Shown: positions 1 to 8,658 of the stretch, one piece after another
How the letters are laid out: every line of letters starts with the position of its first letter
Numbering within the stretch: position 1 is the stretch's first letter
NCBI RefSeq assembly: GCF_015680235.1
Contig: NZ_JADLJL010000027.1
Coordinates: forward strand, 1 to 63,423
From: Pseudomonas guariconensis
Lineage (GTDB): Bacteria > Pseudomonadota > Gammaproteobacteria > Pseudomonadales > Pseudomonadaceae
Length of the DNA: 63,423 nucleotides
Direction: 5' to 3'
Translations under genes and position numbers: made by a program
Notes under the pieces: generated by a model
What the model was told of the DNA's origin: nothing
Database searches by the model: none
The model's input: the letters and a program-made list of their open reading frames with translations, nothing else

Positions 1-260
1 CCAAGAGCAAAAGTAGGTCGCCGTAAAGGCGAAAAGGTGAGTGAGCGCCGCCATGGCGAATGGATATTTCGCTATTTTCAATGCAGTCGATTTTTAGAAA
101 CTGTTGGTTTTTGGCGTAAGCGCAAAGTCCGTTTGCGAGGGCGACGCTGAGTCACCTTTGCGCCCTTACGACGGGTCACTTTTTGTCAAACGCGACAAAA
201 AGTAACCAAAAAACGCTGGCTCCTGCATCCGGCCCCTGCGCTGCGCTCCGGGGTCAATGA
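1..260. repeat. Probable Pseudomonas intergenic repeat, no gene seen
   Basis: I see no credible gene before base 551. Bases 1-260 hold a stretch that reads like a long intergenic repeat I recall from many Pseudomonas genomes. It contains a perfect 10-bp inverted repeat at 178-203 (ACTTTTTGTC, 6-nt loop, GACAAAAAGT) and a GC-rich tail. The family assignment is from memory and not searched. Confidence 0.4.
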
Positions 261-336
261 TTGGGGCCGCTACGCGCCCCATCGCGGCACAAGGTGTTCC
301 TACAGGATCACGCAAAGCTTGCACTGGCGGGCTGTC

Positions 337-448
337 TGTGGGAGCGGGCTTGCCCCGCGATCAAGGGCGAAGCCCTTGCCAGAGGACGGAATACCCGGCC
401 CGCCCCAATCGCGGGACACGTCGGATCGCCGCACCGCCGCTCCCACAG
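337..448. repeat. REP pair (GTGGGAGCGGGCTTG type)
   Basis: A REP-like unit at 337-361 is followed by an inverted partner ending near 448. Each has a GTGGGAGC end and a GC-rich palindromic core. The pair lies upstream of the MFS/PlsC gene. Confidence 0.7.
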
Positions 449-550
449 GCGCCTGCAAATGGGTTGAAGCTTGCCTCATTCCCATGCGAATTTGTGGCTT
501 TGCGCGCTGTGCGTGCCTCCAATCGAAAAGCCCAACCAGGTACACGGACG

Positions 551-2425
551 ATGAGTCACCCCTCGCAATTCACCCTGCTCGGCAAGCGGCGTTTCCTGCC
601 GTTCTTCATCACCCAGTCGCTGGGCGCTTTCAACGACAACCTGTTCAAGCAGTCGCTGATCCTGGCGATCCTCTACAAGCTGAGCCTGGAGGGCGACCGC
701 TCGATCTGGGTCAACCTCTGTGCGCTATTGTTCATCCTGCCGTTCTTCCTGTTCTCGGCGCTGGCCGGGCAGTTCGGCGAAAAGTTCGCCAAGGATGCGC
801 TGATCCGGGTGATCAAGCTGGCCGAGATCGTCATCATGGCCATCGGCGCCACGGGCTTCGTCACCGGCCACCTGCCGCTGATGCTGCTGGCCTTGTTCGC
901 CATGGGCACCCACTCGGCGCTGTTCGGCCCGGTGAAGTACTCGATCCTGCCCCAAGCCTTGCAGGAGGAGGAGTTGGTAGGCGGCAACGGCCTGGTGGAG
1001 ATGGGCACCTTCCTGGCGATCCTGGCCGGGACCCTTTGCGCCGGGGTGATGATGTCCTCCACGCACTACGCCACGGTGGCCGCCACCGGCGTAGTGGCTA
1101 CCGCGGTGCTCGGCTACCTGGCCAGCCGCTGGATCCCCCGGGCTGCCGCAGCTGCGCCGCAGATGAAGCTGGACTGGAACATCTTCAAGCAATCCTGGGC
1201 CACCCTGCGCCTGGGCCTGGGGCAAACCCCAGCGGTGTCTCGCTCGATCGTCGGCAACTCCTGGTTCTGGTTCGTCGGCGCCATCTACCTCACTCAGATT
1301 CCCGCCTATGCCAAGGACTGGCTGCACGGCGACGAAACCGTGGTGACCCTGGTGCTGACCCTGTTCTCGGTGGGCATTGCCCTGGGGTCGCTGCTGTGCG
1401 AGCGCCTGAGCGGGCGCAAGGTGGAAATCGGCCTGGTGCCGTTCGGCTCCTTCGGCCTGACGCTGTTCGGCCTGCTCTGGTGGTGGCATTCCGGCGATGT
1501 GCCGGTGGGCGCCGTGTCCCACGACTGGCTGGCGTTGCTGGGCATGGGCCAGGCCTGGTGGATCCTGCTGTCGATCGTCGGCCTGGGTGTGTTCGGCGGT
1601 TTCTACATCGTGCCGCTGTATGCATTGATCCAGGCACGCACCCCCGAAGACCAGCGGGCCCGGGTGATTGCCGCCAACAACATCCTCAATGCCTTGTTCA
1701 TGGTGGTTTCGGCCATCGTCACCATCGTTCTGTTGAGCCTGGCCGAGCTGAGCATCCCGCAGCTGTTCCTGGTGGTGTCGCTGCTCAACATCGCGGTCAA
1801 CGCCTATATCTTCCGTATCGTGCCCGAGTTCACCATGCGCTTCATGATCTGGCTGCTCAGCCATTCCATGTACCGCGTGGAGCACCGCGACCTCGAGCGC
1901 ATCCCCGACGAAGGTGCGGCGCTGCTGGTGTGCAACCACGTGTCGTTCGTCGATGCGCTGCTGATCGGGGGTGCCATTCGCCGGCCGATACGCTTCGTCA
2001 TGTACTACAAGATCTACAACCTGCCTGTGCTCAACTTCGTCTTCCGCACGGCCGGGGCCATCCCCATCGCCGGGCGTGGCGAGGACGAAGCCACCTACGA
2101 ACGCGCCTTCGCCCGTATCGCCCAGTACCTGGCCGACGGCGAGCTGGTGTGCATCTTCCCCGAGGGCAAGCTCAGTGCCGATGGTGAAATCGATGTGTTC
2201 AAGGGTGGCGTGAGCCGCATCCTGCAGGAAACCCCGGTGCCGGTGATCCCGCTGGCGCTGCAGGGGCTTTGGGGCAGCTTCTTCAGCCGCGACCCGAACA
2301 AGGGGTTCTTCAGGCGCCTGTGGTCGCGGGTGACCCTGGTGGCTGGCGCCGCCGTCCCGGTGGACGCGGCGCAGCCCGAGGCACTGCGCGAGAAGGTCTG
2401 TGCCTTGCGCGGCGACGCGCGTTGA
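551..2425 (+). CDS. MFS transporter fused to PlsC-type acyltransferase (LplT/Aas-like)
   Basis: The 624-residue protein has an N-terminal major facilitator half (about residues 10-400, starting KRRFLPFFITQSLGAFNDN, as in LplT lysophospholipid flippases) and a C-terminal 1-acylglycerophosphate acyltransferase domain. The acyltransferase HX4D motif is H463-VSFV-D468 and a FPEGKLS block lies near residue 536. By family this should flip lysophospholipid inward and reacylate it at the inner membrane. It lacks the acyl-ACP synthetase domain of the long Aas fusions. The frame is open to base 257, but that stretch is REP repeat, so I take the ATG at 551. It is monocistronic, with a convergent gdx gene downstream. 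Confidence 0.85.
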   Translation: MSHPSQFTLLGKRRFLPFFITQSLGAFNDNLFKQSLILAILYKLSLEGDRSIWVNLCALLFILPFFLFSALAGQFGEKFAKDALIRVIKLAEIVIMAIGATGFVTGHLPLMLLALFAMGTHSALFGPVKYSILPQALQEEELVGGNGLVEMGTFLAILAGTLCAGVMMSSTHYATVAATGVVATAVLGYLASRWIPRAAAAAPQMKLDWNIFKQSWATLRLGLGQTPAVSRSIVGNSWFWFVGAIYLTQIPAYAKDWLHGDETVVTLVLTLFSVGIALGSLLCERLSGRKVEIGLVPFGSFGLTLFGLLWWWHSGDVPVGAVSHDWLALLGMGQAWWILLSIVGLGVFGGFYIVPLYALIQARTPEDQRARVIAANNILNALFMVVSAIVTIVLLSLAELSIPQLFLVVSLLNIAVNAYIFRIVPEFTMRFMIWLLSHSMYRVEHRDLERIPDEGAALLVCNHVSFVDALLIGGAIRRPIRFVMYYKIYNLPVLNFVFRTAGAIPIAGRGEDEATYERAFARIAQYLADGELVCIFPEGKLSADGEIDVFKGGVSRILQETPVPVIPLALQGLWGSFFSRDPNKGFFRRLWSRVTLVAGAAVPVDAAQPEALREKVCALRGDAR

Positions 2426-2443
2426 AAAGGGTAGAGGTGAAGG

Positions 2444-2761
2444 TCAGCCGGTGCTGACCTTCAGGCCGACCAGGCCGGCGACGATCAGCGCGACGCTGGC
2501 CAGGCGCATGAACGCCATGGATTCGCCGAACAAGATGATCCCGGCGATCACCGTGCCTACGGCACCGACGCCGGTCCAGACCGCGTAGGCGGTACCCAGC
2601 GGCAGTTCCTTCATGGCCAGGCCCAGCAGGCCCAGGCTCACGGCCATGGCGGCGACGGTCAAGGCGGTTGGCAGGGGGCGGGTGAAACCGTCGGTGTACT
2701 TGAGGCCTACGGCCCAGCCCACTTCGAACAGGCCGGCGAAGAACAGGATGATCCAGGACAT
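2444..2761 (-). CDS. gdx: SMR-family guanidinium exporter (SugE/Gdx)
   Basis: A 105-residue small multidrug resistance protein with four membrane helices. It carries the invariant Glu13 (LFEVGW) and a GAVGTVIAGIILFGE loop and helix typical of the SugE/Gdx branch rather than EmrE. Gdx proteins exchange guanidinium for protons as antiparallel dimers in the inner membrane. The guanidinium assignment is strengthened by a guanidine-II riboswitch in its leader. The gene is convergent with the MFS/PlsC gene, 18 nt away. Confidence 0.9.
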   Translation of the reverse strand: MSWIILFFAGLFEVGWAVGLKYTDGFTRPLPTALTVAAMAVSLGLLGLAMKELPLGTAYAVWTGVGAVGTVIAGIILFGESMAFMRLASVALIVAGLVGLKVSTG

Positions 2762-2787
2762 GATGAGTCTCCATCGTGGCTAAGGAT

Positions 2788-2836
2788 GGGGCCGTCCCCG
2801 GAATGGTCACGCAGTGCGTCGTGAGGTCGTCCTCAC
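2788..2836 (-). promoter_or_regulatory. Guanidine-II (mini-ykkC) riboswitch
   Basis: Read on the minus strand, the gdx leader has two short hairpins with ACGR tetraloops, the hallmark of this class. P1 is at 2836-2821, stem GTGAGG/CCTCAC with loop ACGA. P2 is at 2799-2788, stem GGGG/CCCC with loop ACGG. The linker is 21 nt. P2 ends 26 nt before the ATG, and a TGGAG Shine-Dalgarno lies between, as expected for control of translation. A TATAGT -10-like box just upstream of P1 would start the RNA at P1. Confidence 0.88.
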
Positions 2837-2884
2837 AGTGCGCACTATACTGCACATCTGCTTAGACCAAGGCAAGCCCGACTG

Positions 2885-2949
2885 CCCCATCGCCGGCAAG
2901 CCGGCTACCACAATTTGCCCCTTTGGGGGCCGGCTTGCCGGCGATGGGG
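2885..2949. repeat. REP pair (CCGGCTTGCCGGCGAT type), rdgC-gdx intergenic
   Basis: Two inverted units, ATCGCCGGCAAGCCGG at 2889-2904 and CCGGCTTGCCGGCGAT at 2930-2945, form a large hairpin just after the rdgC stop. It may protect or end the rdgC message. Confidence 0.75.
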
Positions 2950-2968
2950 CGCAAGGCACAGCGAGGCC

Positions 2969-3889
2969 TCAGACCCCCTGCGGAATCTCCTCGCCCCCCA
3001 GCGCCTCGAACAGCGCCGGCAGGAACTCGGTGAAGGTCATCATCATCAAGGTGAAGCTGGCGTCGAACTGCTGCTGGGCTTCCTCGCCGCCGTCCTGTTC
3101 GGCCTGCTCCTGCAGCAGTTCCTCGAACTTAAGGCGCTTGATCACGGTCTTGTCGTCGAGCACGAACGACAGCTTGTCCTGCCAGGCCAGGGCCAGCTGG
3201 GTGACCACCTTGCCGGTGCCCAGGTGCAGCTGGATCTCTTCGCTGGCCAGGTCCTGGCGCTTGCAGCGTACGATGCCGCCGTCTTCATGGGTGTCGCGCA
3301 GCTCGCACTCGTCCAGGACGAAGAAGTCGGCGGCCGGTTCCTGGGTCTTGACCCAGTCGGTCATGGTCGCGCTCGGGGCGGTCTTGACCGTTACCGGACG
3401 CACCGGCAGCGAGCCCATCACTTCACGCAGGGTCGACAGCAGGTCCTCGGCTCGCTTGGCGCTGGCCGAGTTGACCAGGATCAGGCCCAGGCGAGGGGCA
3501 ATGGCGGCGAAGATCATCGAGCGGCGGATGAAGGCGCGCGGCAGGAACGCCTGGATGATCTCGTCCTTGATCTGGTCGCGTTCCTTTTTATAGACCTTGC
3601 GCATCTGTTCGGTCTCGATCTCTTCGACCTTTTCCTTGACCGCATCGTTGACCACGCTGCTGGGCAGGATGCGTTCTTCCTTGCGGGCAGCGATCAGCAG
3701 GAAGTCACCACTGACGTGCACCAAGGGAGCGTCCTCGCCTTTGCCGAACGGGGCGACGAAACCATAGGTGGTCAGCTCCTGGCTGGCACAGGGGCGGGCT
3801 GGCTTGCTGGCCAGGGCGGCTTCCAGTGCCTCGGGCTCGAACGGGACGTCCTGGGTCAGGCGGTAGGTCAGCAGGTTCTTGAACCACAT
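2969..3889 (-). CDS. rdgC: Recombination-associated protein RdgC
   Basis: The 306-residue protein matches RdgC in length (E. coli about 303) and in sequence (starts MWFKNLLTYRLTQDVPF; later PRLGLILVNSASAKRAEDLLSTLREVMGSLP). RdgC forms a DNA-encircling dimer that limits RecA activity. I take the ATG at 3889, where homology begins, over an upstream in-frame ATG. The C-terminal part is rich in Glu and Gln (EELLQEQAEQDGGEEAQQQ), usual for the family. It is divergent from the tRNA genes. Confidence 0.95.
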   Translation of the reverse strand: MWFKNLLTYRLTQDVPFEPEALEAALASKPARPCASQELTTYGFVAPFGKGEDAPLVHVSGDFLLIAARKEERILPSSVVNDAVKEKVEEIETEQMRKVYKKERDQIKDEIIQAFLPRAFIRRSMIFAAIAPRLGLILVNSASAKRAEDLLSTLREVMGSLPVRPVTVKTAPSATMTDWVKTQEPAADFFVLDECELRDTHEDGGIVRCKRQDLASEEIQLHLGTGKVVTQLALAWQDKLSFVLDDKTVIKRLKFEELLQEQAEQDGGEEAQQQFDASFTLMMMTFTEFLPALFEALGGEEIPQGV

Positions 3890-4046
3890 GAGGGGGAATC
3901 TCTCCTTAATGCATAAGGCGGGCATTATTCTCCGAGCGGTGGCTCCAGGCCAACCCTGTCAGAGGGCCAGCAGCCTCCTATTAAGGTGGAAAAGGCCGGT
4001 TGCGCTAGGTCTTTGAAAGATCTGAAAAAAAATTTGAAAAAAGTGC

Positions 4047-4075
4047 TTGCCAGGGTGGAGGCTCCTCCGTAGAAT
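4047..4075 (+). promoter_or_regulatory. Sigma-70 promoter of the tRNA-Val/tRNA-Asp unit
   Basis: TTGCCA (4047-4052) and TAGAAT (4070-4075) are separated by 17 nt, about 20 nt before the first tRNA. A GC-rich stretch follows the -10 box, as expected of a stringently controlled stable RNA promoter. Confidence 0.7.
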
Positions 4076-4095
4076 GCGCGCCACACCGAGACGTT

Positions 4096-4171
4096 GGGTG
4101 ATTAGCTCAGCCGGGAGAGCATCTGCCTTACAAGCAGAGGGTCGGCGGTTCGATCCCGTCATCACCCACCA
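4096..4171 (+). tRNA. tRNA-Val (anticodon TAC)
   Basis: A 76-nt tRNA with acceptor stem GGGTGAT/ATCACCC and encoded CCA. The anticodon loop CTTACAA puts TAC at 4129-4131, and the T loop TTCGATC is intact. It lies 16 nt before tRNA-Asp and is probably cotranscribed. Confidence 0.97.
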
Positions 4172-4187
4172 CTTCTCGATGTTTAGC

Positions 4188-4264
4188 GCAGCGGTAGTTC
4201 AGTCGGTTAGAATACCGGCCTGTCACGCCGGGGGTCGCGGGTTCGAGTCCCGTCCGCTGCGCCA
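4188..4264 (+). tRNA. tRNA-Asp (anticodon GTC)
   Basis: A 77-nt tRNA with acceptor stem GCAGCGG/CCGCTGC, discriminator G and encoded CCA. The anticodon loop CTGTCAC puts GTC at 4222-4224. A terminator follows 44 nt later. No integrase or attachment repeat is seen here. Confidence 0.97.
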
Positions 4265-4307
4265 TATTCCAGCTTCCAGGGCCCACTGAACACCCGGAAG
4301 CCACAAA

Positions 4308-4335
4308 GAAAGCGACCTTAGGGTCGCTTTTTTTA
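4308..4335 (+). terminator. Intrinsic terminator of the tRNA unit
   Basis: Stem AGCGACC (4311-4317) and GGTCGCT (4322-4328) with a TTAG loop, followed by a run of T. Confidence 0.9.
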
Positions 4336-4384
4336 TTTCTGCTGCCTGATGTTGTCGTCAGGGTAGGTCGTGAGGCGGTTGTTG

Positions 4385-4428
4385 CCTGTGAGATCGCGCG
4401 CCGCCCGCGCGGCGCTCGATCTTACAGG
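4385..4428. repeat. 44-bp GC-rich palindromic repeat
   Basis: A near-perfect palindrome: arms CCTGT..ACAGG, AGATCG/CGATCT and GCGCCGC/GCGGCGC around a short centre. It resembles a palindromic intergenic repeat of P. putida genomes (from memory). With the single REP-like unit at 4505-4528 it fills the space between the tRNA terminator and the nasA leader. Confidence 0.5.
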
Positions 4429-4544
4429 CGCCAAAGCTGCTACGGCGAACCACCTCACATGCCACCAATTGGTGCGAGCCCATCGGTTGAGTGCCATTTC
4501 TGTGCCGGCCCTATCGCGGGGCAAGCCGTTTTTGTTCTCCTCAA

Positions 4545-4635
4545 GGACACTGGAGTCCCTGTGGGCGGGCTGATGCCTGCAATTGGCCCAGTACTTGCTG
4601 ATGCTCCTGCATCCAGGCCATCAACGCCGATGGCC
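4545..4635 (+). promoter_or_regulatory. NasT/ANTAR-type hexaloop leader of nasA
   Basis: Two hairpins with six-base loops carrying A at position 1 and G at position 4, the pattern bound by ANTAR antiterminators. The first has stem GGAC/GTCC (4545-4548, 4555-4558) and loop ACTGGA. The second has stem GGCCATC/GATGGCC (4616-4622, 4629-4635) and loop AACGCC. A terminator follows at once. By analogy with NasR/NasT systems, nitrate-released NasT would bind here and allow read-through. nasST is not in this window, and no clear promoter was identified. Confidence 0.75.
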
Positions 4636-4643
4636 TCCACGAC

Positions 4644-4700
4644 AAAGGCGCCGTGCTGCCCCTCCTGCTTCTGCAGGGCGGGGCGGCCGGCGCCTTTTTT
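4644..4700 (+). terminator. Leader terminator (attenuator) of nasA
   Basis: AAAGGCGCCG (4644-4653) pairs with CGGCGCCTTT (4688-4697), with an inner hairpin around CCTGC/GCAGG, then six T. It ends 26 nt before the nasA ATG, so it must be read through for expression. Confidence 0.82.
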
Positions 4701-4726
4701 CGTTCATGCGGCCAGGAGATCGACCG

Positions 4727-7700
4727 ATGAGCAGCAGCGAAGTGCGCAGTGTTTGCCCATATTGCGGGGTAGGGTGCGGCATCGTCATGACCGTGACGGA
4801 CGGCAAGGTCACCAAGGTCAGCGGTGACAAGCAACACCCGAGCAATTTCGGTCGCCTCTGCACCAAGGGCCTGACTGCCCACCTGCCACTGACCGCCGCT
4901 GGGCGCCTGACCCACGCGTTCGTCCGCCAGCAGCGCCATCAGGAGCCCGTGCAGGGCACCTTGGACAGCGCCATCGAACAGGCCGCCGGCCGACTGCGAG
5001 GGATCATCGACGCCCATGGCCCGGACGCAGTGGCACTCTATGTGTCCGGGCAGATGTCGCTGGAGGCCCAGTACCTGGCCAACAAGCTGGCCAAGGGGTT
5101 CATCGGCACGCGGCACATCGAATCCAATTCGCGCCTGTGCATGGCCAGCGCCAGCAGCGGCTACAAGCAGTCCCTGGGTGCTGACGGGCCACCGGGCAGC
5201 TACCAGGACTTCGAGCACGCCGAGGTGTTCCTGGTGATCGGTGCGAACATGGCCGACTGTCACCCGATTCTCTTCCTGCGCCTGCTCGATCGGCTCAAGG
5301 CCGGCGCCAGGCTGATCGTCGTCGACCCCCGGCGCAGCGTCACCGCCGACAAGGCCGACCTGTTCCTGCAAGTGCGCCCGGGTACCGACCTGGCCCTGCT
5401 CAACGGGCTGCTGCACCTGTTGCACCGCAACGGCCATACCGATGCCGACTTCATCGCCCGCCACACCGAAGGCTGGGAGGCGATGCCCGCTTTCCTCGAG
5501 GCCTATACACCGCAACGGGTCGCCGCCATCACCGGCCTCGCCGAAGCCGACATTCGTCAGGCCGCCGACTGGATAGGCCGCGCCGGCAACTGGATGAGCT
5601 GCTGGACCATGGGCCTGAACCAGAGCATCCACGGCACCTGGCACAGCAATGCCCTGTGCAACCTGCACTTGGCCACCGGTGCCATTTGCCGCCTGGGTAG
5701 CGGCCCGTTTTCGTTGACCGGCCAACCCAATGCCATGGGCGGGCGCGAGATGGGCTATATGGGGCCTGGGTTGCCGGGCCAGCGTTCGGCGCAGGTCGCC
5801 GCCGACCGTGCCTTCGTCGAGCAGCACTGGGGGCTCGCCCCGGGCAGCCTGCGCAACGAGAGCGGGGGCGGCACCGTGGCGTTGTTCGAACAGATGAAGG
5901 CTGGCTGCATAAAGGCCTGCTGGATCATCTGCAGCAACCCGGTGGCCAGCGTCGCCAATCGCCAGCAGGTCATCGACGGCCTGGGCCAGGCGGAACTGGT
6001 GATCGTTCAGGATGCGTTCCTCGACACTGAGACCAACCGCTACGCCGACATCCTGTTGCCCGCCGCCCTCTGGGCCGAGGGCGAGGGGGTGATGGTCAAC
6101 AGCGAGCGCAACCTGACCCTGATGTCCCAGGCGGTCGAGCCGCCCGGCCAGAGCCTGGCGGACTGGCAGATCATCGCGCGCATCGCCTGTGCCATGGGCT
6201 ACGCGGAGGGATTCGACTACCCCCACGCCGAGGCCGTGTTCGACGAGATCCGCCGCTTCTGGAACCCGGAAACCGGTTACGACCTGCGCGGCATCGGCTA
6301 CCCCGAGCTGCGCCAGCGCCCCCGCCAGTGGCCCTGCGCCCCGGGCCGCGACCATGACCGCAGCCCGCTGCGTTACCACAACGATGGCGTCAGCCAGCAC
6401 CTGCTGACTGCTGGCCAGGGCGCCCGGCCGGCCCTGGCGTTTCCCACGCCCAGCGGCAAGGCACGTTTCCTGGCACGCCCGTGGCTGCCGCCGACCGAAC
6501 TGCCTGACGCGCAGTTCCCGCTGGTGTTCAATACCGGGCGCGTGCAGCACCAGTGGCACACCTTGACCAAGACCGGCAAGATCCCCAGCCTGAACAGGCT
6601 CGATCCGGGGCCCTTCGTCGAGCTCAACCCCGCGGACGCCGCGCGCCTGGGTATCGCCGAGCACGACCAGGTGGCCATCCGCTCCCGTCGCGGGCAGGCG
6701 GTGCTGCCGGCGCGCATCAGCGACCGGGTACAGGCGGGCAACTGCTTTGCACCTTTCCACTGGAACGACGTTTTCGGCGAGCAATTGGCGATCAACGCGG
6801 TGACCTGCGACGCCGTCGACCCGACCTCGTTGCAGCCGGCCTACAAACACTGTGCCGTGGCTCTGGAACGGGTCGGTGGAGCGCGTATCGAGGTGCTCGA
6901 CCTGACGCCGCCGACGGTCGCCGAAGACGCCTGCGATGCCGCCCGCCACCGCGTGCTCTGGGCCTCGCAGACCGGCAACGGTGAAAGCCTGGCCGAGCGC
7001 TGCGGGCAAAGCCTGCGCGAGGCGGGTTTGGCGGTCGAGGTCAGCTGCATGGAGGCGATCAGTCCGCGCCAACTGCAAGGCTCTGCCAGTGTCGTACTGA
7101 TCGCCAGCACCTTCGGTGACGGCGAAGCCCCTGCCAGCGGTGCAGGTTTCTGGCAGGCCCTGCAAGGCGAGCAGGGCAGCCATTGCGCTGAATTGCCCTA
7201 TGCCGTGCTGGCCCTAGGCGACTCCAGCTATGACCAGTTCTGCGGCTTCGGCCGCAAGCTCGATTCGCGGCTGGCCGAGCTGGGGGCTCGCCGGTTGTTG
7301 GACCGTGTCGACTGCGAGCCCGACTTCGACGAGGCTTTCGCTGCCTGGCTCGATGCCTTGCTTGCGCAGCTGGGGGCAGCACCGGTCAAGGCCTCGCGCA
7401 AAAGCGTTGGCGGTGCAGCATTCGACAAGCAGCGCCCGTTGCCGGCCAGGCTGGTGGAAAACCGCCTGCTCAATGGCCCAGGCGCCAGCAAGGAAACCCG
7501 TCAGCTGGTATTCGACCTGGGCGACAGTGGTTTGAGCTACCAGGCCGGTGATGCCCTGGGCGTCTGGCCTCGCAATTGCCCGGCGCTGGTCGAGGAGCTG
7601 CTCGGTTTGATGAAGCTGGACGGCCAGGCCATGGTCGAACTCAGGGGGCACGCACCGATGCCCTTGGCCGTTGCCCTGGAGCGGCACCTGGACATCACCC

Positions 7701-8515
7701 GGGTCACTTCCAGCCAGCTGGAGGTTTTCAGCCAGGCGAGCAGCGACCTGCGGGGCATGCTGTTGCCCGAACGCAAGGCCGACCTGAAGGACTGGCTCTG
7801 GGGCCGGCAACTGGCCGATGTCCTGGGCGAGTTTCCCCAAACGCTGTCGTTGGCCGAATGGCTGGAGCTGCTCAAGCCGTTGCAGCCCCGGTTGTATTCG
7901 ATCTGCTCGAGCCCCATCGCGCACCCCGGCCAGGTTCACCTGACGGTCTCCACGGTGCGCTATGGCGCGCGCAAGGGCGTGTGCTCGACCTTCCTCGCCG
8001 ACCGCGCCGAAGGGGGCGAGGTGGCGATCTTCCCCCAGGTGGCGAAACACTTCCGCCTGCCCGAGGACGACCGTACGCCGGTGATCATGGTTGGCCCCGG
8101 CACGGGCATCGCGCCGTTCCGGGCCTTTCTCGAAGAGCGCCAGGCGCGTGGGGCGAGCGGGCGCAACTGGCTGTTCTTCGGCGAGCAGCACGAAGCCTGC
8201 GACTTCTATTACCGCGACCAGTTGCTGGCCTGGCAGGCCAGCGGCCACCTGCACCTGAGCACCGCGTTCTCCCGCGACCAGGCGTCCAAGGTGTATGTCC
8301 AGCAGCGCATGCTGGAGCAGGGCGCGCAGCTGTGGCGCTGGCTGGAGGAGGGCGCCTACTTCTACGTGTGTGGCGACGCCATGCGCATGGCCAAGGATGT
8401 CGACGCCGCCTTGCGCCACGTCGTGGCCGAGCACAGCGGCATGGGTAACGAGGCTGCCCAGGCCTATGTGGACGCCTTGAGCAAGGCCGGCCGCTACCGG
8501 CGCGATGTGTACTGA
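4727..8515 (+). CDS. nasA: Assimilatory nitrate reductase fused to CysJ-like flavoprotein reductase
   Basis: A 1262-residue cytoplasmic fusion. Residues 1-730 are a molybdopterin (bis-MGD) NasA-type nitrate reductase with a [4Fe-4S] site (C10, C13, C17, C45). From about 741 there is a flavodoxin domain (WASQTGNGES), then an FAD domain (RLYSICSSP, about 1054), then an NADPH site (GPGTGIAPFRAF, about 1122), ending YRRDVY like CysJ. One chain can thus pass electrons from NADPH through FAD and FMN to nitrate. I choose the ATG at 4727, after the leader terminator. The frame is open upstream, but that part is leader RNA. nirBD follow as a separately controlled unit. Confidence 0.93.
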   Translation: MSSSEVRSVCPYCGVGCGIVMTVTDGKVTKVSGDKQHPSNFGRLCTKGLTAHLPLTAAGRLTHAFVRQQRHQEPVQGTLDSAIEQAAGRLRGIIDAHGPDAVALYVSGQMSLEAQYLANKLAKGFIGTRHIESNSRLCMASASSGYKQSLGADGPPGSYQDFEHAEVFLVIGANMADCHPILFLRLLDRLKAGARLIVVDPRRSVTADKADLFLQVRPGTDLALLNGLLHLLHRNGHTDADFIARHTEGWEAMPAFLEAYTPQRVAAITGLAEADIRQAADWIGRAGNWMSCWTMGLNQSIHGTWHSNALCNLHLATGAICRLGSGPFSLTGQPNAMGGREMGYMGPGLPGQRSAQVAADRAFVEQHWGLAPGSLRNESGGGTVALFEQMKAGCIKACWIICSNPVASVANRQQVIDGLGQAELVIVQDAFLDTETNRYADILLPAALWAEGEGVMVNSERNLTLMSQAVEPPGQSLADWQIIARIACAMGYAEGFDYPHAEAVFDEIRRFWNPETGYDLRGIGYPELRQRPRQWPCAPGRDHDRSPLRYHNDGVSQHLLTAGQGARPALAFPTPSGKARFLARPWLPPTELPDAQFPLVFNTGRVQHQWHTLTKTGKIPSLNRLDPGPFVELNPADAARLGIAEHDQVAIRSRRGQAVLPARISDRVQAGNCFAPFHWNDVFGEQLAINAVTCDAVDPTSLQPAYKHCAVALERVGGARIEVLDLTPPTVAEDACDAARHRVLWASQTGNGESLAERCGQSLREAGLAVEVSCMEAISPRQLQGSASVVLIASTFGDGEAPASGAGFWQALQGEQGSHCAELPYAVLALGDSSYDQFCGFGRKLDSRLAELGARRLLDRVDCEPDFDEAFAAWLDALLAQLGAAPVKASRKSVGGAAFDKQRPLPARLVENRLLNGPGASKETRQLVFDLGDSGLSYQAGDALGVWPRNCPALVEELLGLMKLDGQAMVELRGHAPMPLAVALERHLDITRVTSSQLEVFSQASSDLRGMLLPERKADLKDWLWGRQLADVLGEFPQTLSLAEWLELLKPLQPRLYSICSSPIAHPGQVHLTVSTVRYGARKGVCSTFLADRAEGGEVAIFPQVAKHFRLPEDDRTPVIMVGPGTGIAPFRAFLEERQARGASGRNWLFFGEQHEACDFYYRDQLLAWQASGHLHLSTAFSRDQASKVYVQQRMLEQGAQLWRWLEEGAYFYVCGDAMRMAKDVDAALRHVVAEHSGMGNEAAQAYVDALSKAGRYRRDVY

Positions 8516-8619
8516 GTGCCCCAGGATGAGCAGGCGTGCACAGGATTGGGGCAATTTGTTTGGCGCAACTGCTTTGGGGACCGCCATCACCCACCTCAAG
8601 ACCTAGCTCCTAGCAGAGT

Positions 8620-8636
8620 TGGCACACTCCCTGCTT
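8620..8636 (+). promoter_or_regulatory. Sigma-54 (RpoN) promoter of nirBD
   Basis: TGGCACACTCCCTGCTT has GG (8621-8622) and GC (8633-8634) exactly 10 nt apart, matching the -24/-12 consensus. Transcription would start near 8645 and give a leader of about 110 nt. This fits NtrC-dependent nitrogen control, although I did not find an NtrC site. Confidence 0.8.
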
Positions 8637-8658
8637 TTGAACACTGACAACATGCCCT

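Noticed and set aside
257..550. N-terminal extension of the MFS/PlsC protein by 98 codons
   Set aside because: The stretch encodes REP and repeat sequence; family homology begins at the ATG at 551.
4096..4264. tRNA genes as an integration site of a mobile island
   Set aside because: No integrase, no direct repeat of the tRNA 3' end, and only core genes nearby.
4541..7183. Long open frame of 880 codons on the minus strand opposite nasA
   Set aside because: Antisense shadow of a GC-rich gene; the plus-strand product has clear motifs, and the minus-strand translation is low-complexity and matches nothing I know.
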